A DNA stretch of 64,000 nucleotides from Dankookia rubra (GCF_004355005.1 NZ_SMSJ01000004.1:62001-126000); one strand, 5' to 3'; shown: positions 1-8,350, counted from the stretch's first letter. Numbers and translations are program-made. Notes: generated by a model from the sequence alone, not told the origin.

Positions 1-293
1 ACCCTCGGCGCATTGGGATAGGGCCGTTGCCGCCCGGCACGGTGCTCGATGGCATGGAGGGCCGCCAGCAGAAGGGCCGGATCGCCCGCCGCCCCGTCCA
101 GCCGCGCCACCCCGTTGACGTAGAGCGGGGCACCGGGCAGGGGTGGAACCGAGACGGTGCGGTACCAATTCGAGAGGGCCCGCAGTCGCAGCCCGGGCAG
201 GGAATCCAGGGCTGCGGCCGCCGTTCGGCAGGTCTGCAACGGGGGCTGTCCGGCCCCCGCGGGCAAATTCGCCCCTAACGCGATAAGGATCAC
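1..293 (-). CDS. folK: FolK, 2-amino-4-hydroxy-6-hydroxymethyldihydropteridine pyrophosphokinase (partial, N-terminus only)
   Basis: This enzyme transfers pyrophosphate from ATP to the pterin in folate synthesis in the cytoplasm. The window holds the first 97 codons and the gene runs off the left edge. It starts with GTG at 291-293; the upstream bases on the minus strand contain GAGAG as a ribosome binding site. Visible family features are the opening ILIALGANLP, the SNWYRT...VPP stretch near residues 38-47, YVNGVARL near 55-62, and LLAALHAIEH..GR.R near 73-86. These match the pterin and ATP site elements of FolK. It is divergent from the NYN-domain gene, about 58 bases apart. Confidence 0.85.
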   Translation of the reverse strand, partial: MILIALGANLPAGAGQPPLQTCRTAAAALDSLPGLRLRALSNWYRTVSVPPLPGAPLYVNGVARLDGAAGDPALLLAALHAIEHRAGRQRPYPNAPR

Positions 294-351
294 AGATTTC
301 TCTCTTACAAATATATATTCCCGGCCTAGTATGGAAAGGTGCCTTCCCGGC
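294..351. promoter_or_regulatory. Divergent promoter region folK / NYN gene
   Basis: This is an unusually AT-rich island (TACAAATATATATT near 306-319) in a GC-rich sequence, lying between two divergent start codons. It can hold -10 elements for both directions. No clear -35 boxes were assigned, so exact promoters are not called. Confidence 0.35.
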
Positions 352-1014
352 ATGCATCACATTTCGAGAGCGCGCAGCTTGCAGTCCGAGCGTATCGAAC
401 GAATCGCCGTCTTCATCGACGGAGCGAACCTCTACGCCGCCTCCCGGACCCTGGGATTCGACGTGGACTACAAGAACCTGCTGGCGCATTTCCGGCAGCG
501 CTCCTACCTCGTGCGCGCCTACTACTATACCGCGCTGCTCGAGACCGAGGAGTACTCGCCGCTCCGGCCGCTGGTCGACTGGCTCGGCTACAACGGGTAT
601 TCCGTGGTCACCAAGCCGGCCAAGGAATTCACCGACGCCACCGGGCGGCGCCGGGTCAAGGGCAGCGTCGACATCGAGATGGCGGTCGACGTCCTCGACC
701 TCACCCCCTCGCTCGACCATGTGGTGATCTTCTCCGGCGACGGCGACCTGCGCCGGCTGGTCGAATCGGTGCAGCGCCGCGGCGTGCGGGTGACGGTGAT
801 CTCCACCATCCGCACCCAGCCGGCGATGATCGCCGACGACCTGCGCCGCCAGGCGGATGCCTTCATCGACCTCGCGGATCTCGCCGAGCACATCACCCGT
901 CGCCAGGTGGAACCGCGCAGCCGAACGCCGATGGCCCCGGCCGCCCGCACCGGCGCCCCGGTGCGCGCGACGCCGGCGGATCCCTTCCGCGAGACGCCCG
1001 ACCTGCCGGAATGA
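352..1014 (+). CDS. NYN-domain (LabA/DUF88-like, PIN-fold) protein
   Basis: The predicted protein has 220 residues with an N-terminal NYN domain, a PIN-like metal-dependent nuclease fold thought to act on RNA. The acidic clusters expected in the active site are visible: FIDGANLY near residues 18-25, VDIEMAVD near 107-114 and FSGDGD near 129-134. The last ~40 residues are proline/alanine-rich and probably unstructured. I chose the ATG at 352 because GAAAGG lies about 12 bases upstream; an in-frame ATG at 331 has no ribosome binding site. The substrate is unknown. In many relatives this family lies beside folK and smpB/dapA (from memory); here smpB and dapA are about 9.5 kb away. Confidence 0.8.
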   Translation: MHHISRARSLQSERIERIAVFIDGANLYAASRTLGFDVDYKNLLAHFRQRSYLVRAYYYTALLETEEYSPLRPLVDWLGYNGYSVVTKPAKEFTDATGRRRVKGSVDIEMAVDVLDLTPSLDHVVIFSGDGDLRRLVESVQRRGVRVTVISTIRTQPAMIADDLRRQADAFIDLADLAEHITRRQVEPRSRTPMAPAARTGAPVRATPADPFRETPDLPE

Positions 1015-1058
1015 GGCCGGCGGCGGCGCCTCGCCGGCCGCGGTGAGCCGCCTGCGGC

Positions 1059-2441
1059 CTAGACCGGCAGCCGCACCCGCGCCCGCAGCCCGCCCAGCGG
1101 ACTTTCCTCCAGCATGATCTCGCCGCCATGCGCGCGGACGATGTCGCGGGCGATTGCCAGCCCCAGGCCGGTTCCGTCCGGCGAGCCGCTGTGGAAGGGC
1201 CGGAAGGCCTCCTCCCGCTCGGTCGCCGGGATGCCCGGCCCGTTGTCGTCCACCGTCACCTCCGCCCAGAGCGACTTCTGCTCCCCTCCCGGGCCGCCGA
1301 GCCCGGTCCGCGGCACCGTCCGCACCTCCACCGCGATGCGCTGGGCATGCCGGCGCGCGTTGTCGACCAGGTTGCCAAGGCAGCGCCGCACCGCATCCGC
1401 CCGCAGCGGCATGGCCAGCGCCTCGGGCGCCGTAACCGCCACCTGCGCGCCGGTCCGGCGTGCATTCGCCGCGACGTCCTTCACCAGTTCCACCAGGTCG
1501 GCCGGGCGCGACTGCTCCACCCCCTCCCCGCGGGCAAAGGTGAGGTAGGCGGCGGTCATGCGCTCCATCTCCTCGACATCCTGGTTCAGCGCCGCCAGGT
1601 CCTCCTCCGTCTCGGCATCGCGCGGCAGCATGGCCAGCGCGAGGCGCATCCGGGTCAGCGGGGTGCGCAGGTCGTGGCTGATGCCGGCCAGCATCTCGGT
1701 CCGCTGGCCAACGAAGCGGCGGATGCGCTCCTGCATGCGGTTGAAGGCGGCGGCGGCCTGGCGGACCTCGCTGGCGCCTTCCGGCTTCATCGGCCCGACA
1801 TCGCGCCCCAGCCCAAAGGCTTCCGCCGCCCCGGCGAGCCGCCGGATCGCGCGCACCTGGTTCTTCATGAACAGGATGGCGACGCCCGAGAGGATCAGCG
1901 CCGAGCCCACCAGCCAGATGACGAAGAGATAGAGGGTCGAGGTGAAGAGCCGCTTGCGCGGCGCCTCCACATGCAGCACGCCGTCCGGCAGCTGCACCCG
2001 GATGATGATGCTGCGCGGGTCGCTCTGCCAATCGGTGTCGAAGGGCAGCCGCACGCGCTCCCGCAACGCGTTGTTCAGGTCCTCCTCCAGCGGCAGCAGA
2101 GGCAGGCTGGCGGGGCGGGCGACGAACTGGATGCGGGCGGCTTCCTCGTAGGCCAGGGCGAGGTCGAGTCGCCAGGCAGCCTCGCGGAAGATCCAGGCGC
2201 GGTTCTCCGGATCCTCCCGCCGCACCAGCTCGACCAGCATCGCCACGTCGCCGGCGACGCCCCCCGCCAGCCGGCGGGAGATGACGTCGAGATGCGCGCC
2301 ATAGAAAAGCTGCAGCGCCACCGCCTGCAGGATCAGCATCGGGACGAGGATGATCAGCACGGAGCGCGCCAGCAGCCCGCGCGGCAGCATGGCCCGCAGC
2401 GCGCGGGAGACCGGCTTGGCGCCGGGCGCCGGCAGGGTCAC
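1059..2441 (-). CDS. Sensor histidine kinase, EnvZ type
   Basis: This is a membrane-bound sensor kinase of 460 residues that should phosphorylate the OmpR-type regulator encoded directly upstream (37-base gap). Membrane helices lie near residues 27-45 and 168-192 with a periplasmic loop of ~120 residues between them. A HAMP region follows (about 193-245). The phospho-accepting His is H256 in SHDLRTPLTR. The N box is GNLVDNA (356-362), G1 is DDNGPGIP (398-405) and G2 is GTGLGLAI (423-430), so it looks active. The start is GTG at 2441. The signal is unknown. The gene order MarR - regulator - kinase beside ilvE recalls the petP-petR region of Rhodobacter. Confidence 0.88.
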   Translation of the reverse strand: MTLPAPGAKPVSRALRAMLPRGLLARSVLIILVPMLILQAVALQLFYGAHLDVISRRLAGGVAGDVAMLVELVRREDPENRAWIFREAAWRLDLALAYEEAARIQFVARPASLPLLPLEEDLNNALRERVRLPFDTDWQSDPRSIIIRVQLPDGVLHVEAPRKRLFTSTLYLFVIWLVGSALILSGVAILFMKNQVRAIRRLAGAAEAFGLGRDVGPMKPEGASEVRQAAAAFNRMQERIRRFVGQRTEMLAGISHDLRTPLTRMRLALAMLPRDAETEEDLAALNQDVEEMERMTAAYLTFARGEGVEQSRPADLVELVKDVAANARRTGAQVAVTAPEALAMPLRADAVRRCLGNLVDNARRHAQRIAVEVRTVPRTGLGGPGGEQKSLWAEVTVDDNGPGIPATEREEAFRPFHSGSPDGTGLGLAIARDIVRAHGGEIMLEESPLGGLRARVRLPV

Positions 2442-2478
2442 GGCCCGGCGCCCGTCGGGGTCCGGATCGAGGTCCGGG

Positions 2479-3192
2479 TCAAGGCCCAGGCCGCAGCACG
2501 TAGCCGCGGTGGCGGACGGTGTGCAGGAAGCGCGGCTCGCGCGGGTCCGGCTCGATCTTGCGGCGCAGCCGGGTGACCTGCACGTCGACGGCGCGCTCCC
2601 CGGCCTCCGGCGTGCCGAGGGCGGCAGCGATGTCCTCGCGGCTCAGCACCTCGCCCGGGCGGCGGGCCAGGGCGGCCAGCAGCGCCGCCTCCCCGCCGGT
2701 CAGGCGGATGGTGCCGTCGGGGCCGCGCAACTCCGACCGCTCGGCATCGAACCAGCGCATGCCGAGCTGGACCGGCGCCTGCGGCAGCAGGGTGGACGGC
2801 GGCGGCGCGGTGCGGCGCAGGATGGTGCGGATACGCAGCGCCAGCTCACGCGGGTCGAAGGGCTTGGCCAGGTAGTCGTCGGCGCCCATCTCGAAGCCGG
2901 CCACGCGGTCGTCGGGACCGCCGCGCGCGGTCAGCATCAGCACGGGCACGTCGTTGCCGTCGCGCCGCAGCGATTCGACCAGCTCGAGCCCCGTCTCGCC
3001 CGGCATCATCACGTCCAGCACCACCAGGTCGAAGGCCATGGCCGCCAGGGCGCCGCGGGCCGCGGCGGCATCGGCGGCGCTGGTCACGCGGAAGCCCTGC
3101 TCCGCCAAGTAACGCTGCAGCAGCGCGCGCAGCCTAGCGTCGTCGTCCACCACCAGCAGATGGGCGTTGTCGGTGGCAAGCTCGGCCGGCAT
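2479..3192 (-). CDS. OmpR/PhoB-family response regulator
   Basis: This DNA-binding regulator of 237 residues has an N-terminal receiver domain (about 9-125) and a C-terminal winged-helix domain (about 140-235). VVDDD near 14-18 gives the acidic pocket, D60 in VVLDVMMPG is the phospho-acceptor, and the conserved Lys lies in LAKPF near residue 110. The C-terminal part shows DVQVTRLRRKI and a terminal RGYVL motif, both typical. The ATG at 3192 is chosen because GGGAGGA precedes it on the minus strand; longer in-frame starts have poorer sites. It is cotranscribed with the kinase downstream. Targets are unknown; ilvE or membrane-stress genes are guesses only. Confidence 0.88.
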   Translation of the reverse strand: MPAELATDNAHLLVVDDDARLRALLQRYLAEQGFRVTSAADAAAARGALAAMAFDLVVLDVMMPGETGLELVESLRRDGNDVPVLMLTARGGPDDRVAGFEMGADDYLAKPFDPRELALRIRTILRRTAPPPSTLLPQAPVQLGMRWFDAERSELRGPDGTIRLTGGEAALLAALARRPGEVLSREDIAAALGTPEAGERAVDVQVTRLRRKIEPDPREPRFLHTVRHRGYVLRPGP

Positions 3193-3319
3193 GTCCAGCG
3201 TATTCCTCCCCCAGGTCGCGCACTGCGGGGCGGCGCCGCCCCGCGACTCCATCCTAGCCATCGGCTGGCAGGCTTGCACGGCCGGCCGGGCCAGGGCGAG
3301 CCAAAGGCGGCGCCCGGGA

Positions 3320-3913
3320 TCAGCCGGTGCGGGCGAGAGATGTGGCGCCGCGCCGCGTTGGCGAGGGCTGCTCCAGCCGCTCGAGCTGTGCCCGCGCCTC
3401 CGGCCCCATCAGCCCGCGCATGACGCGGCGGAAGCCCTCGACCGCGATCGGCCCGGCCTCACGATAGGCCCGCATGACCCATTCGCGCTGCCGCTCGAAC
3501 AACCGCCGCTCCAGCGCCTCGCCCTTCGGGGTGAGCGAGAGCAGGCGCTGCCGGCGGTCGTTGCGGCCGGTCGCCTGGACGACATAGTCCTCCTCCATCA
3601 GCGGGGTCAGCACGCGGGCGAGCGACTGCTTGGTGATGCCGAGGATGCCGAGCAGGTCGCCGACGGTGATCCCCGGCCGGCGGCCGACGAAGTGCAGCAC
3701 CCGGTGATGCGCCCGGCCCATGCCGAGCTCGGCCAGGATCTCGTCCGCCCCGGCGGTGAAGTCGCGGTAGCCGAAGAAGAGCAGGTCCTGCGCCAGGCGC
3801 AGCTCCTCCTCCCGCAGGAAGAGCAGGTTGCGGCCGGCGCCGACCGGGGCACCCACCGGCTGCTCGGCCTTCGCGTCGGCTTTCTGGTCCGTTGGTTCAG
3901 GCATGGCTGACAT
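3320..3913 (-). CDS. MarR-family transcriptional regulator (PetP-like)
   Basis: The protein has 197 residues and a MarR-type winged-helix core: GDLLGILGITKQSLARVLTPL is the recognition-helix region (about residues 83-103), followed by the wing NDRRQRLLSLTPKG. The first ~35 residues are polar and low-complexity. AGGAGG lies 14 bases before the ATG at 3913; a second ATG at 3904 is an alternative start. It reads toward the response regulator gene, and the Rhodobacter relative PetP is encoded next to a response regulator (PetR). It is divergent from ilvE, so a repressor site in the shared intergenic region is likely. The ligand is unknown. Confidence 0.82.
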   Translation of the reverse strand: MSAMPEPTDQKADAKAEQPVGAPVGAGRNLLFLREEELRLAQDLLFFGYRDFTAGADEILAELGMGRAHHRVLHFVGRRPGITVGDLLGILGITKQSLARVLTPLMEEDYVVQATGRNDRRQRLLSLTPKGEALERRLFERQREWVMRAYREAGPIAVEGFRRVMRGLMGPEARAQLERLEQPSPTRRGATSLARTG

Positions 3914-3938
3914 GCTGTGCCGTCTGGCCTCCTGTTTG

Positions 3939-3976
3939 GTCAGCAACATTGACACATTTTTCCGATTGGGTCTAGT
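3939..3976 (+). promoter_or_regulatory. Putative sigma-70 promoter for ilvE with overlapping inverted repeat
   Basis: TTGACA at 3949-3954 and TCTAGT at 3971-3976 are separated by 16 bases and face ilvE. An inverted repeat GTCA-N7-TGAC (3939-3953) overlaps the -35 box and lies just upstream of the marR start, so it could be a MarR-type operator acting on both genes. Promoter boxes are seen directly; operator function is inference. Confidence 0.4.
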
Positions 3977-4017
3977 TTGCCCCGGCGGCAAGCAACGATA
4001 TTGCGGAGAACGCAGCC

Positions 4018-4128
4018 ATGGCGATGGTTCCTTACAGCAACCCGATCGGCTCCTCGGCCAGGGAGGCCGAGTCGCGGCCCCGGCCCACGGCGGCCCCGGC
4101 CGGCACGGCCGCTATCCGCCAGCGCTGA
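4018..4128 (+). CDS. Small 36-residue ORF in the ilvE leader
   Basis: A short reading frame begins at ATG 4018 with GCGGAG about 10 bases upstream and ends at TGA 4126-4128, 69 bases before ilvE. The product begins MAMVPYSNPIGSS and then becomes Ala/Pro/Arg-rich. It lies within the predicted ilvE transcript. It has no run of Ile, Leu or Val codons, so it does not look like a classical attenuator peptide. A small hairpin (GGCCC-CATA-GGGCC, 4154-4167) follows before the ilvE ribosome binding site. It may be a translated leader ORF or chance; no homology is recognised. Confidence 0.3.
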   Translation: MAMVPYSNPIGSSAREAESRPRPTAAPAGTAAIRQR

Positions 4129-4197
4129 AAGCTTCTCCCGCGACACCTTTCAAGGCCCCATAGGGCCAGCAGCACGGCAGCCAGAAGGACCCGAACC

Positions 4198-5271
4198 ATG
4201 GGCGATTTCCCGACCACCCGCACCAAGACACCGAAGCCGAAGCCGGCCGACGAGACGCTTTCCTTCGGCAAGGTGCTGACCGACCACATGTTCCTCATGG
4301 ACTACGACGAGGGAAAGGGCTGGCACTCCCCGCGCATCGTGCCCTACGGGCCGCTCAGCCTCGACCCCGCGACCTCCGTGCTGCACTACGGCCAGGCGAT
4401 CTTCGACGGGCTGAAGGCCTTCCGCGGCGACGACGGCAAGGTCCGGCTGTTCCGCCCCGACCGCCATGCGGAGCGCTTCAACCGCTCGGCCGGCATCATG
4501 TGCATGCCGGAACTGCCCGTCGACATCATCCGCCAGAGCTTCGACGCGCTGATCGGCGTCGACCATGCCTGGGTGCCGCACATGCCGGGCACCTCGCTCT
4601 ATCTCCGCCCGACCATCATCGCCACCGACGTCTTCCTCGGCGTGCATCCGGCGCACAGCTACCTGTACTTCCTCATCCTCTCGCCGGTCGGCAGCTACTA
4701 CTCCGAAGGCGTGAAGCCGGTGCGGATCCTGGCCTCCGACAGCCATGTCCGGGCGGTGAAGGGTGGCACGGGCGAGGCCAAGACCGCCGCCAACTACGCC
4801 GCCAGCCTGGCCGGCCAGCGCGACGCCGCGGCAGCCGGCTATACCCAGGTGCTGTATCTGGACGGCGTGCACCGCAGGTACCTGGACGAGGTCGGCACCA
4901 TGAACATCATGGTCCGCATCGGCGACGAGGTGATCACCCCGCCGCTCGCCGGCACCATCCTCGACGGCGTCACCCGCAACAGCGCGATGACCTTGATGCA
5001 GGACTGGGGCCTCCGGATCAGCGAGCGTCCCATCACCATCGACGAGGTGATGCAGGCCGGCCGCGACGGCACGCTGCGCGAGATGTGGGGCACCGGCACC
5101 GCCGCCGTGGTCTCCCCGGTCGGCACCCTTGGCTACAAGGGCGAGGACGTGACGATCAACGGCGGCGAGACCGGCGAGCTGACCCGGAAGCTCTACGACA
5201 GCATCGTCGGCATCCAGTACGGCCGCACCAACGACGCGCATGGCTGGACCAGCGTCGTGGAGCCGGTCTGA
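4198..5271 (+). CDS. ilvE: Branched-chain amino-acid aminotransferase
   Basis: This cytoplasmic PLP enzyme interconverts Val, Leu and Ile with their 2-oxo acids, using glutamate/2-oxoglutarate. The 357-residue length fits the longer subtype II BCATs rather than the ~300-residue E. coli type. The PLP-binding lysine is K195 in GEAKTAANY; EVGTMN (231-236) and GTGTAAVVSPVG near the C-terminus are class IV transaminase signatures that bind the cofactor phosphate. AAGGA lies 9 bases before the ATG. A LysE/RhtB exporter gene follows after 19 bases, which suggests an amino-acid metabolism unit. Confidence 0.95.
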   Translation: MGDFPTTRTKTPKPKPADETLSFGKVLTDHMFLMDYDEGKGWHSPRIVPYGPLSLDPATSVLHYGQAIFDGLKAFRGDDGKVRLFRPDRHAERFNRSAGIMCMPELPVDIIRQSFDALIGVDHAWVPHMPGTSLYLRPTIIATDVFLGVHPAHSYLYFLILSPVGSYYSEGVKPVRILASDSHVRAVKGGTGEAKTAANYAASLAGQRDAAAAGYTQVLYLDGVHRRYLDEVGTMNIMVRIGDEVITPPLAGTILDGVTRNSAMTLMQDWGLRISERPITIDEVMQAGRDGTLREMWGTGTAAVVSPVGTLGYKGEDVTINGGETGELTRKLYDSIVGIQYGRTNDAHGWTSVVEPV

Positions 5272-5290
5272 TAGGGGCCGGGGCGGCGCC

Positions 5291-5893
5291 ATGCAGGGCA
5301 CCGCCTGGTTCGCCTCGGCCGCCGGCTTCGCCCTGGCGATGTCGGCGACGCCCGGGCCGAACAACGCGCTGGTCGCCGCGACTGCGGCGAATTTCGGCCT
5401 GCGGCGCAGCCTGCCGCAGGTGCTCGGCGTCTCGGTCGGCTTTCCCGTCATGCTGATGCTGGTGGCGCTGGGCGCGGCGGAGCTGCTGCGCGGTGCGCCC
5501 GGGCTGATGGCGGCGCTGCGCTGGGTCGGCGCCGCCTGGATGGTCTGGCTGGCCTGGGGCATCGCCACCGCCGCGCCACCCGCGCCGGGTGCCGCGCCGG
5601 GCAGGCCGATGACGGCGATGCAGGCGGCGCTGTTCCAGTGGGTGAACCCCAAGGCCTGGATCATCGCCGCCGGCGCCATCGCCACCTATACCGGCGGCGA
5701 GGGCGGGTTGCTGGGCGAGGCCGTCGCGCTCGCCGCGCTCTTCGCCATTGCCGCCTGCGGCAGCCTGCTGGGCTGGGCGGCGCTCGGCGCAGGCACCGCC
5801 CGGCTGCTGCGCGACCCGGCGGCGCTGCGCTGGTTCAACCGGGTCATGGCGGGGCTGCTGGTGGCCTCCCTGGTGCCGGTGCTGCTGGGATAG
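5291..5893 (+). CDS. LysE/RhtB-family amino-acid exporter
   Basis: The 200-residue product is a six-helix inner membrane protein of the LysE/RhtB family, which exports amino acids or derivatives. The family motif SATPGPNN occurs near residues 17-24, and helices are visible across residues 7-27, 40-65, 70-90, 112-135, 145-170 and 178-198. QWVNPKAW near 115-122 is the second conserved family signature. It follows ilvE by 19 bases and is probably cotranscribed. The substrate cannot be told from sequence, though the neighbour hints at branched-chain amino acids. Confidence 0.85.
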   Translation: MQGTAWFASAAGFALAMSATPGPNNALVAATAANFGLRRSLPQVLGVSVGFPVMLMLVALGAAELLRGAPGLMAALRWVGAAWMVWLAWGIATAAPPAPGAAPGRPMTAMQAALFQWVNPKAWIIAAGAIATYTGGEGGLLGEAVALAALFAIAACGSLLGWAALGAGTARLLRDPAALRWFNRVMAGLLVASLVPVLLG

Positions 5894-5894
5894 C

Positions 5895-6683
5895 CTAGCG
5901 CTTCGGCTCCCCCGCCGGGTCCAGCCCCATGCTGCGGATGGTCGGCCATGCCGCCGGCGCGGTCAGGAAGGCGACGAAGGCCTTCGCCACCTCCGGCTGC
6001 TCGGCGCCGACCGGGATGCCGGCGGAGAAGGAGGTCACCAGCTGGATCGCCTCCGGCAGCGGGCCGACCAGCGTGGCGCCGGGGATGCCGAGGATCTCGC
6101 TGATCTGCTGGAAGCCGACCGCCGCCTCCCCGGCGGCGACCACCTCGGCCACCCGCCTGGTGCTCGGCACCTTGAAGGCCTTCCCCGCCATCTGATCGGT
6201 GATGCCGAGCCCCTGGAAGAAGCGCGACGAGATGTAGACGCCGCTGGCGCTGTCGGAATAGGCGACCGAGGGCGCCGCCAGCAGCATCGCCTTGACCGCC
6301 GCCGGGGTCGAGACGTCGGGCTGCGGCGCGCCGGCCTTCACCACGACGCCGATGCGGGAGAAGACCAGGTCGGTGCGGCTGCCCTTCTGCAGCCTGCCTT
6401 CCTCGATCAGCTTGTCGATCGCCTCGCCGGCGATGATGACCATGTCGGCGGCCTCGCCCCGCGCCAGGCGGTTCGGCACCGCGGTCGGCACGGCGCCCAT
6501 CGAGGCGCCGTAGATCTTGGTGACCTTGTGGCCGGTCGCCTTTTCGAATTCCGGCGCCAGCGCGTCGAGCGCGCTGTGGAAGCCGCCCGAGCTCATCACC
6601 TTGATCTCAGCGGCGAAGGCGGTGCAGGCGAGCAGCGGCAGGGCGGCGATGGCGCCCAGCAGGGCGCGGCGGATGGGCAGCAT
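5895..6683 (-). CDS. Periplasmic substrate-binding protein, ModA-like
   Basis: The 262-residue protein starts with a signal peptide (MLPIRRALLGAIAALPLLA, cleavage near residue 24) followed by a type 2 periplasmic-binding-protein fold. EIKVMSSGG near 25-33 and the GASMGAVP segment are like molybdate/anion-binding proteins of the ModA group. GGAAGGA precedes the ATG at 6683. No ABC permease or ATPase genes lie nearby, so the ligand and transporter partners are unknown. It is convergent with the exporter gene (1 base apart) and divergent from the next gene. Confidence 0.75.
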   Translation of the reverse strand: MLPIRRALLGAIAALPLLACTAFAAEIKVMSSGGFHSALDALAPEFEKATGHKVTKIYGASMGAVPTAVPNRLARGEAADMVIIAGEAIDKLIEEGRLQKGSRTDLVFSRIGVVVKAGAPQPDVSTPAAVKAMLLAAPSVAYSDSASGVYISSRFFQGLGITDQMAGKAFKVPSTRRVAEVVAAGEAAVGFQQISEILGIPGATLVGPLPEAIQLVTSFSAGIPVGAEQPEVAKAFVAFLTAPAAWPTIRSMGLDPAGEPKR

Positions 6684-6822
6684 GGCTTGGGTTCCTTCCC
6701 CGGGGGGTCTCGGTTGCCGCCATTCGGCCCCCATGGCGCGCCAGGGGCAAGCCCCGGCCGTTGCCGCGCCGCGGGCCGGCGGCGCAAGCTGCGGCCAGGG
6801 AAAACGGCGAGGGAGAAGGTCC

Positions 6823-7443
6823 ATGCGGCACATCATGCTGGCGGCGGCGCTGGCCTGCGGCCTGGCGGGCGCGGCGGCGGCGCAGGAGCGCTTTCCGGAA
6901 CTCAAGCTGGACCAGATGACGCCGGAGCAGCGCAAGGTGGCCGAGGCGATCATGGCCGGCCCGCGCGGCCGGATGTCCGGCCCCTTCAATGCCTGGCTGC
7001 GCAGCCCGGAGATCGCGGACGCGTTGCAGAATGTCGGTGCCAAGGTCCGCTACAAGAGCTCGATACCGCCGGCGCTGAACGAGTTCGCCATCCTGATCAC
7101 GGCGCGCGAATGGACTTCGCAATACGAGTGGTACGCGCATCATCCGCTGGCGATGAAGGCCGGGTTGCCGCCACAGGTCGCCGCCGAGCTGGCGCAGGGC
7201 CGCAAGCCCGAAGGGATGGATGCCGACACCGCCCTGGTCTGGCAATTCTGCACCGAGCTGCACCGCAACCACGTGGTCTCCGACGCCACCTATGCCGCGG
7301 CGAGGCAGCGCTTCGGCGAGCAGGGCGTGGTCGATCTGATCGCGGTCAGCGGCTACTACGTGACGGTGTCGATGACGCTGAACGTGGCGCAGGTCGGCCT
7401 TCCGCCGGGGGTGGCGCCGCCGTTGCCGGAGTTGAAGAAGTAG
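6823..7443 (+). CDS. Secreted carboxymuconolactone decarboxylase-family protein
   Basis: This 206-residue protein has a Sec signal peptide (about residues 1-20, ending AAAAQ) and one all-helical CMD/AhpD-like domain. The family pattern appears as REWTSQYEW.AHHPLA near 95-110. It lacks the CxxC pair of AhpD peroxidases, so a disulfide-reductase role is unlikely. GAGGGAGAAGG precedes the ATG. Periplasmic CMD-like proteins of this kind are common beside solute receptors in these bacteria; the reaction is unknown. It ends in a hairpin element. Confidence 0.75.
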   Translation: MRHIMLAAALACGLAGAAAAQERFPELKLDQMTPEQRKVAEAIMAGPRGRMSGPFNAWLRSPEIADALQNVGAKVRYKSSIPPALNEFAILITAREWTSQYEWYAHHPLAMKAGLPPQVAAELAQGRKPEGMDADTALVWQFCTELHRNHVVSDATYAAARQRFGEQGVVDLIAVSGYYVTVSMTLNVAQVGLPPGVAPPLPELKK

Positions 7444-7446
7444 GAA

Positions 7447-7494
7447 GGCCGGGGAGAAAGTATTCTTCCTAGACCCCTCATCTATTTCTGTGAG
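7447..7494 (+). terminator. Gene-end hairpin element, copy 1
   Basis: Starting four bases after the preceding stop codon is GGGGAGAA-AGTA-TTCTTCCT (imperfect stem), followed by a CCCCTC...CTATTTCTGTGAG tail. It matches the other copies of the family described in the findings, and could end transcription of the CMD-family gene. Confidence 0.5.
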
Positions 7495-7527
7495 TCGGCA
7501 GCCGCCGCGCAGCAATACCCGGTTCAC

Positions 7528-7578
7528 ACAAAGGAAGGGTGGGGTTCGGGGAGGAAATGCTTTTCCTTCCCCGACTTT
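7528..7578 (-). terminator. Gene-end hairpin element, copy 2
   Basis: The hairpin at 7548-7572 (GGGGAGGAAA-TGC-TTTTCCTTCCCC read on plus) begins 25 bases after the TauE stop codon when read on the minus strand and is followed by a CCCC..CCTTCCTTT tail. It forms a tail-to-tail pair with copy 1. Confidence 0.5.
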
Positions 7579-7597
7579 GCCGTCTTATTGCCCAGCG

Positions 7598-8350
7598 TCA
7601 GCCGAAGGCCCGGAACGCCAGCCAAAGCCCCACCAGCCCGAGCGCCGCCTGGATCACCGTGCGGAACCGCGCATCCGGCATGGCGCGCCGCACCCGCGTG
7701 CCGACCGCCATGCCGAGGAAGGCCGGCGCCACCCCGACCAGCGAGGCGAGGCCGAGATCCGGCGGCAGCAGCCCGGCCCCGGCCATGCCGATCCCGAGCG
7801 CCAGTGTTGCCAGCAAGGCACCGACGCCGAAGCCCTGGACGAAATGCTGCGGCGGCAGCTTCAGCGCGGCCAGATACGGCGCGGCCGGCATCAGGAAGCT
7901 GCCGGTCATGCCGGTCAGCAGCCCGGCCGTTCCGCCGATCAGGGGCGACAGCCAGCGTTCCTGCTCCCGGCTCGGCGTCGGCATCGGCCGGCCGGCAAGC
8001 GCCAGCGCGGCGGAGGCGATCAGCAACAGCCCGAGCAGGCCCGAGAGCAGCACCGCATCCGACCGCGCCAGGATGCCGGCGCCGGCCAGCGTCCCGAGCA
8101 CGGCGGCGGCCAGGAAGGGCCAGAGCCGCCGCAGCGCCGGGACCAGCGCCGGCCCGACCAGCGACTGCCAGACATTGGTCGCCAGGGTCGGCACCAGCAT
8201 CAGCGCCATGGCCTCAGGCAGCGGGCGGGTGAGCGCGAGCAGGCCGAGGGTCACCGTCGGCAGGCCGAAGCCGGCCACGCCCTTGACGAAGCCGGCCACC
8301 GTGAAGGCGCCGAGGACGAGGGCCGTTTCGGCCAGGTCGAAGGAGATCAT
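7598..8350 (-). CDS. TauE/SafE-family anion exporter
   Basis: This integral membrane protein of 250 residues has about eight hydrophobic helices in two related halves. GFVKGVAGFGLPTV near residues 20-33 and GGTAGLLTGMTGS near 137-149 are the paired glycine-rich motifs of TauE/SafE proteins, which move sulfite, sulfoacetate or related organic anions. The stop is at 7598 and the ATG at 8350. It follows the cyclase-family gene by 55 bases on the same strand and may share its transcript. The substrate is unknown. Confidence 0.85.
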   Translation of the reverse strand: MISFDLAETALVLGAFTVAGFVKGVAGFGLPTVTLGLLALTRPLPEAMALMLVPTLATNVWQSLVGPALVPALRRLWPFLAAAVLGTLAGAGILARSDAVLLSGLLGLLLIASAALALAGRPMPTPSREQERWLSPLIGGTAGLLTGMTGSFLMPAAPYLAALKLPPQHFVQGFGVGALLATLALGIGMAGAGLLPPDLGLASLVGVAPAFLGMAVGTRVRRAMPDARFRTVIQAALGLVGLWLAFRAFG

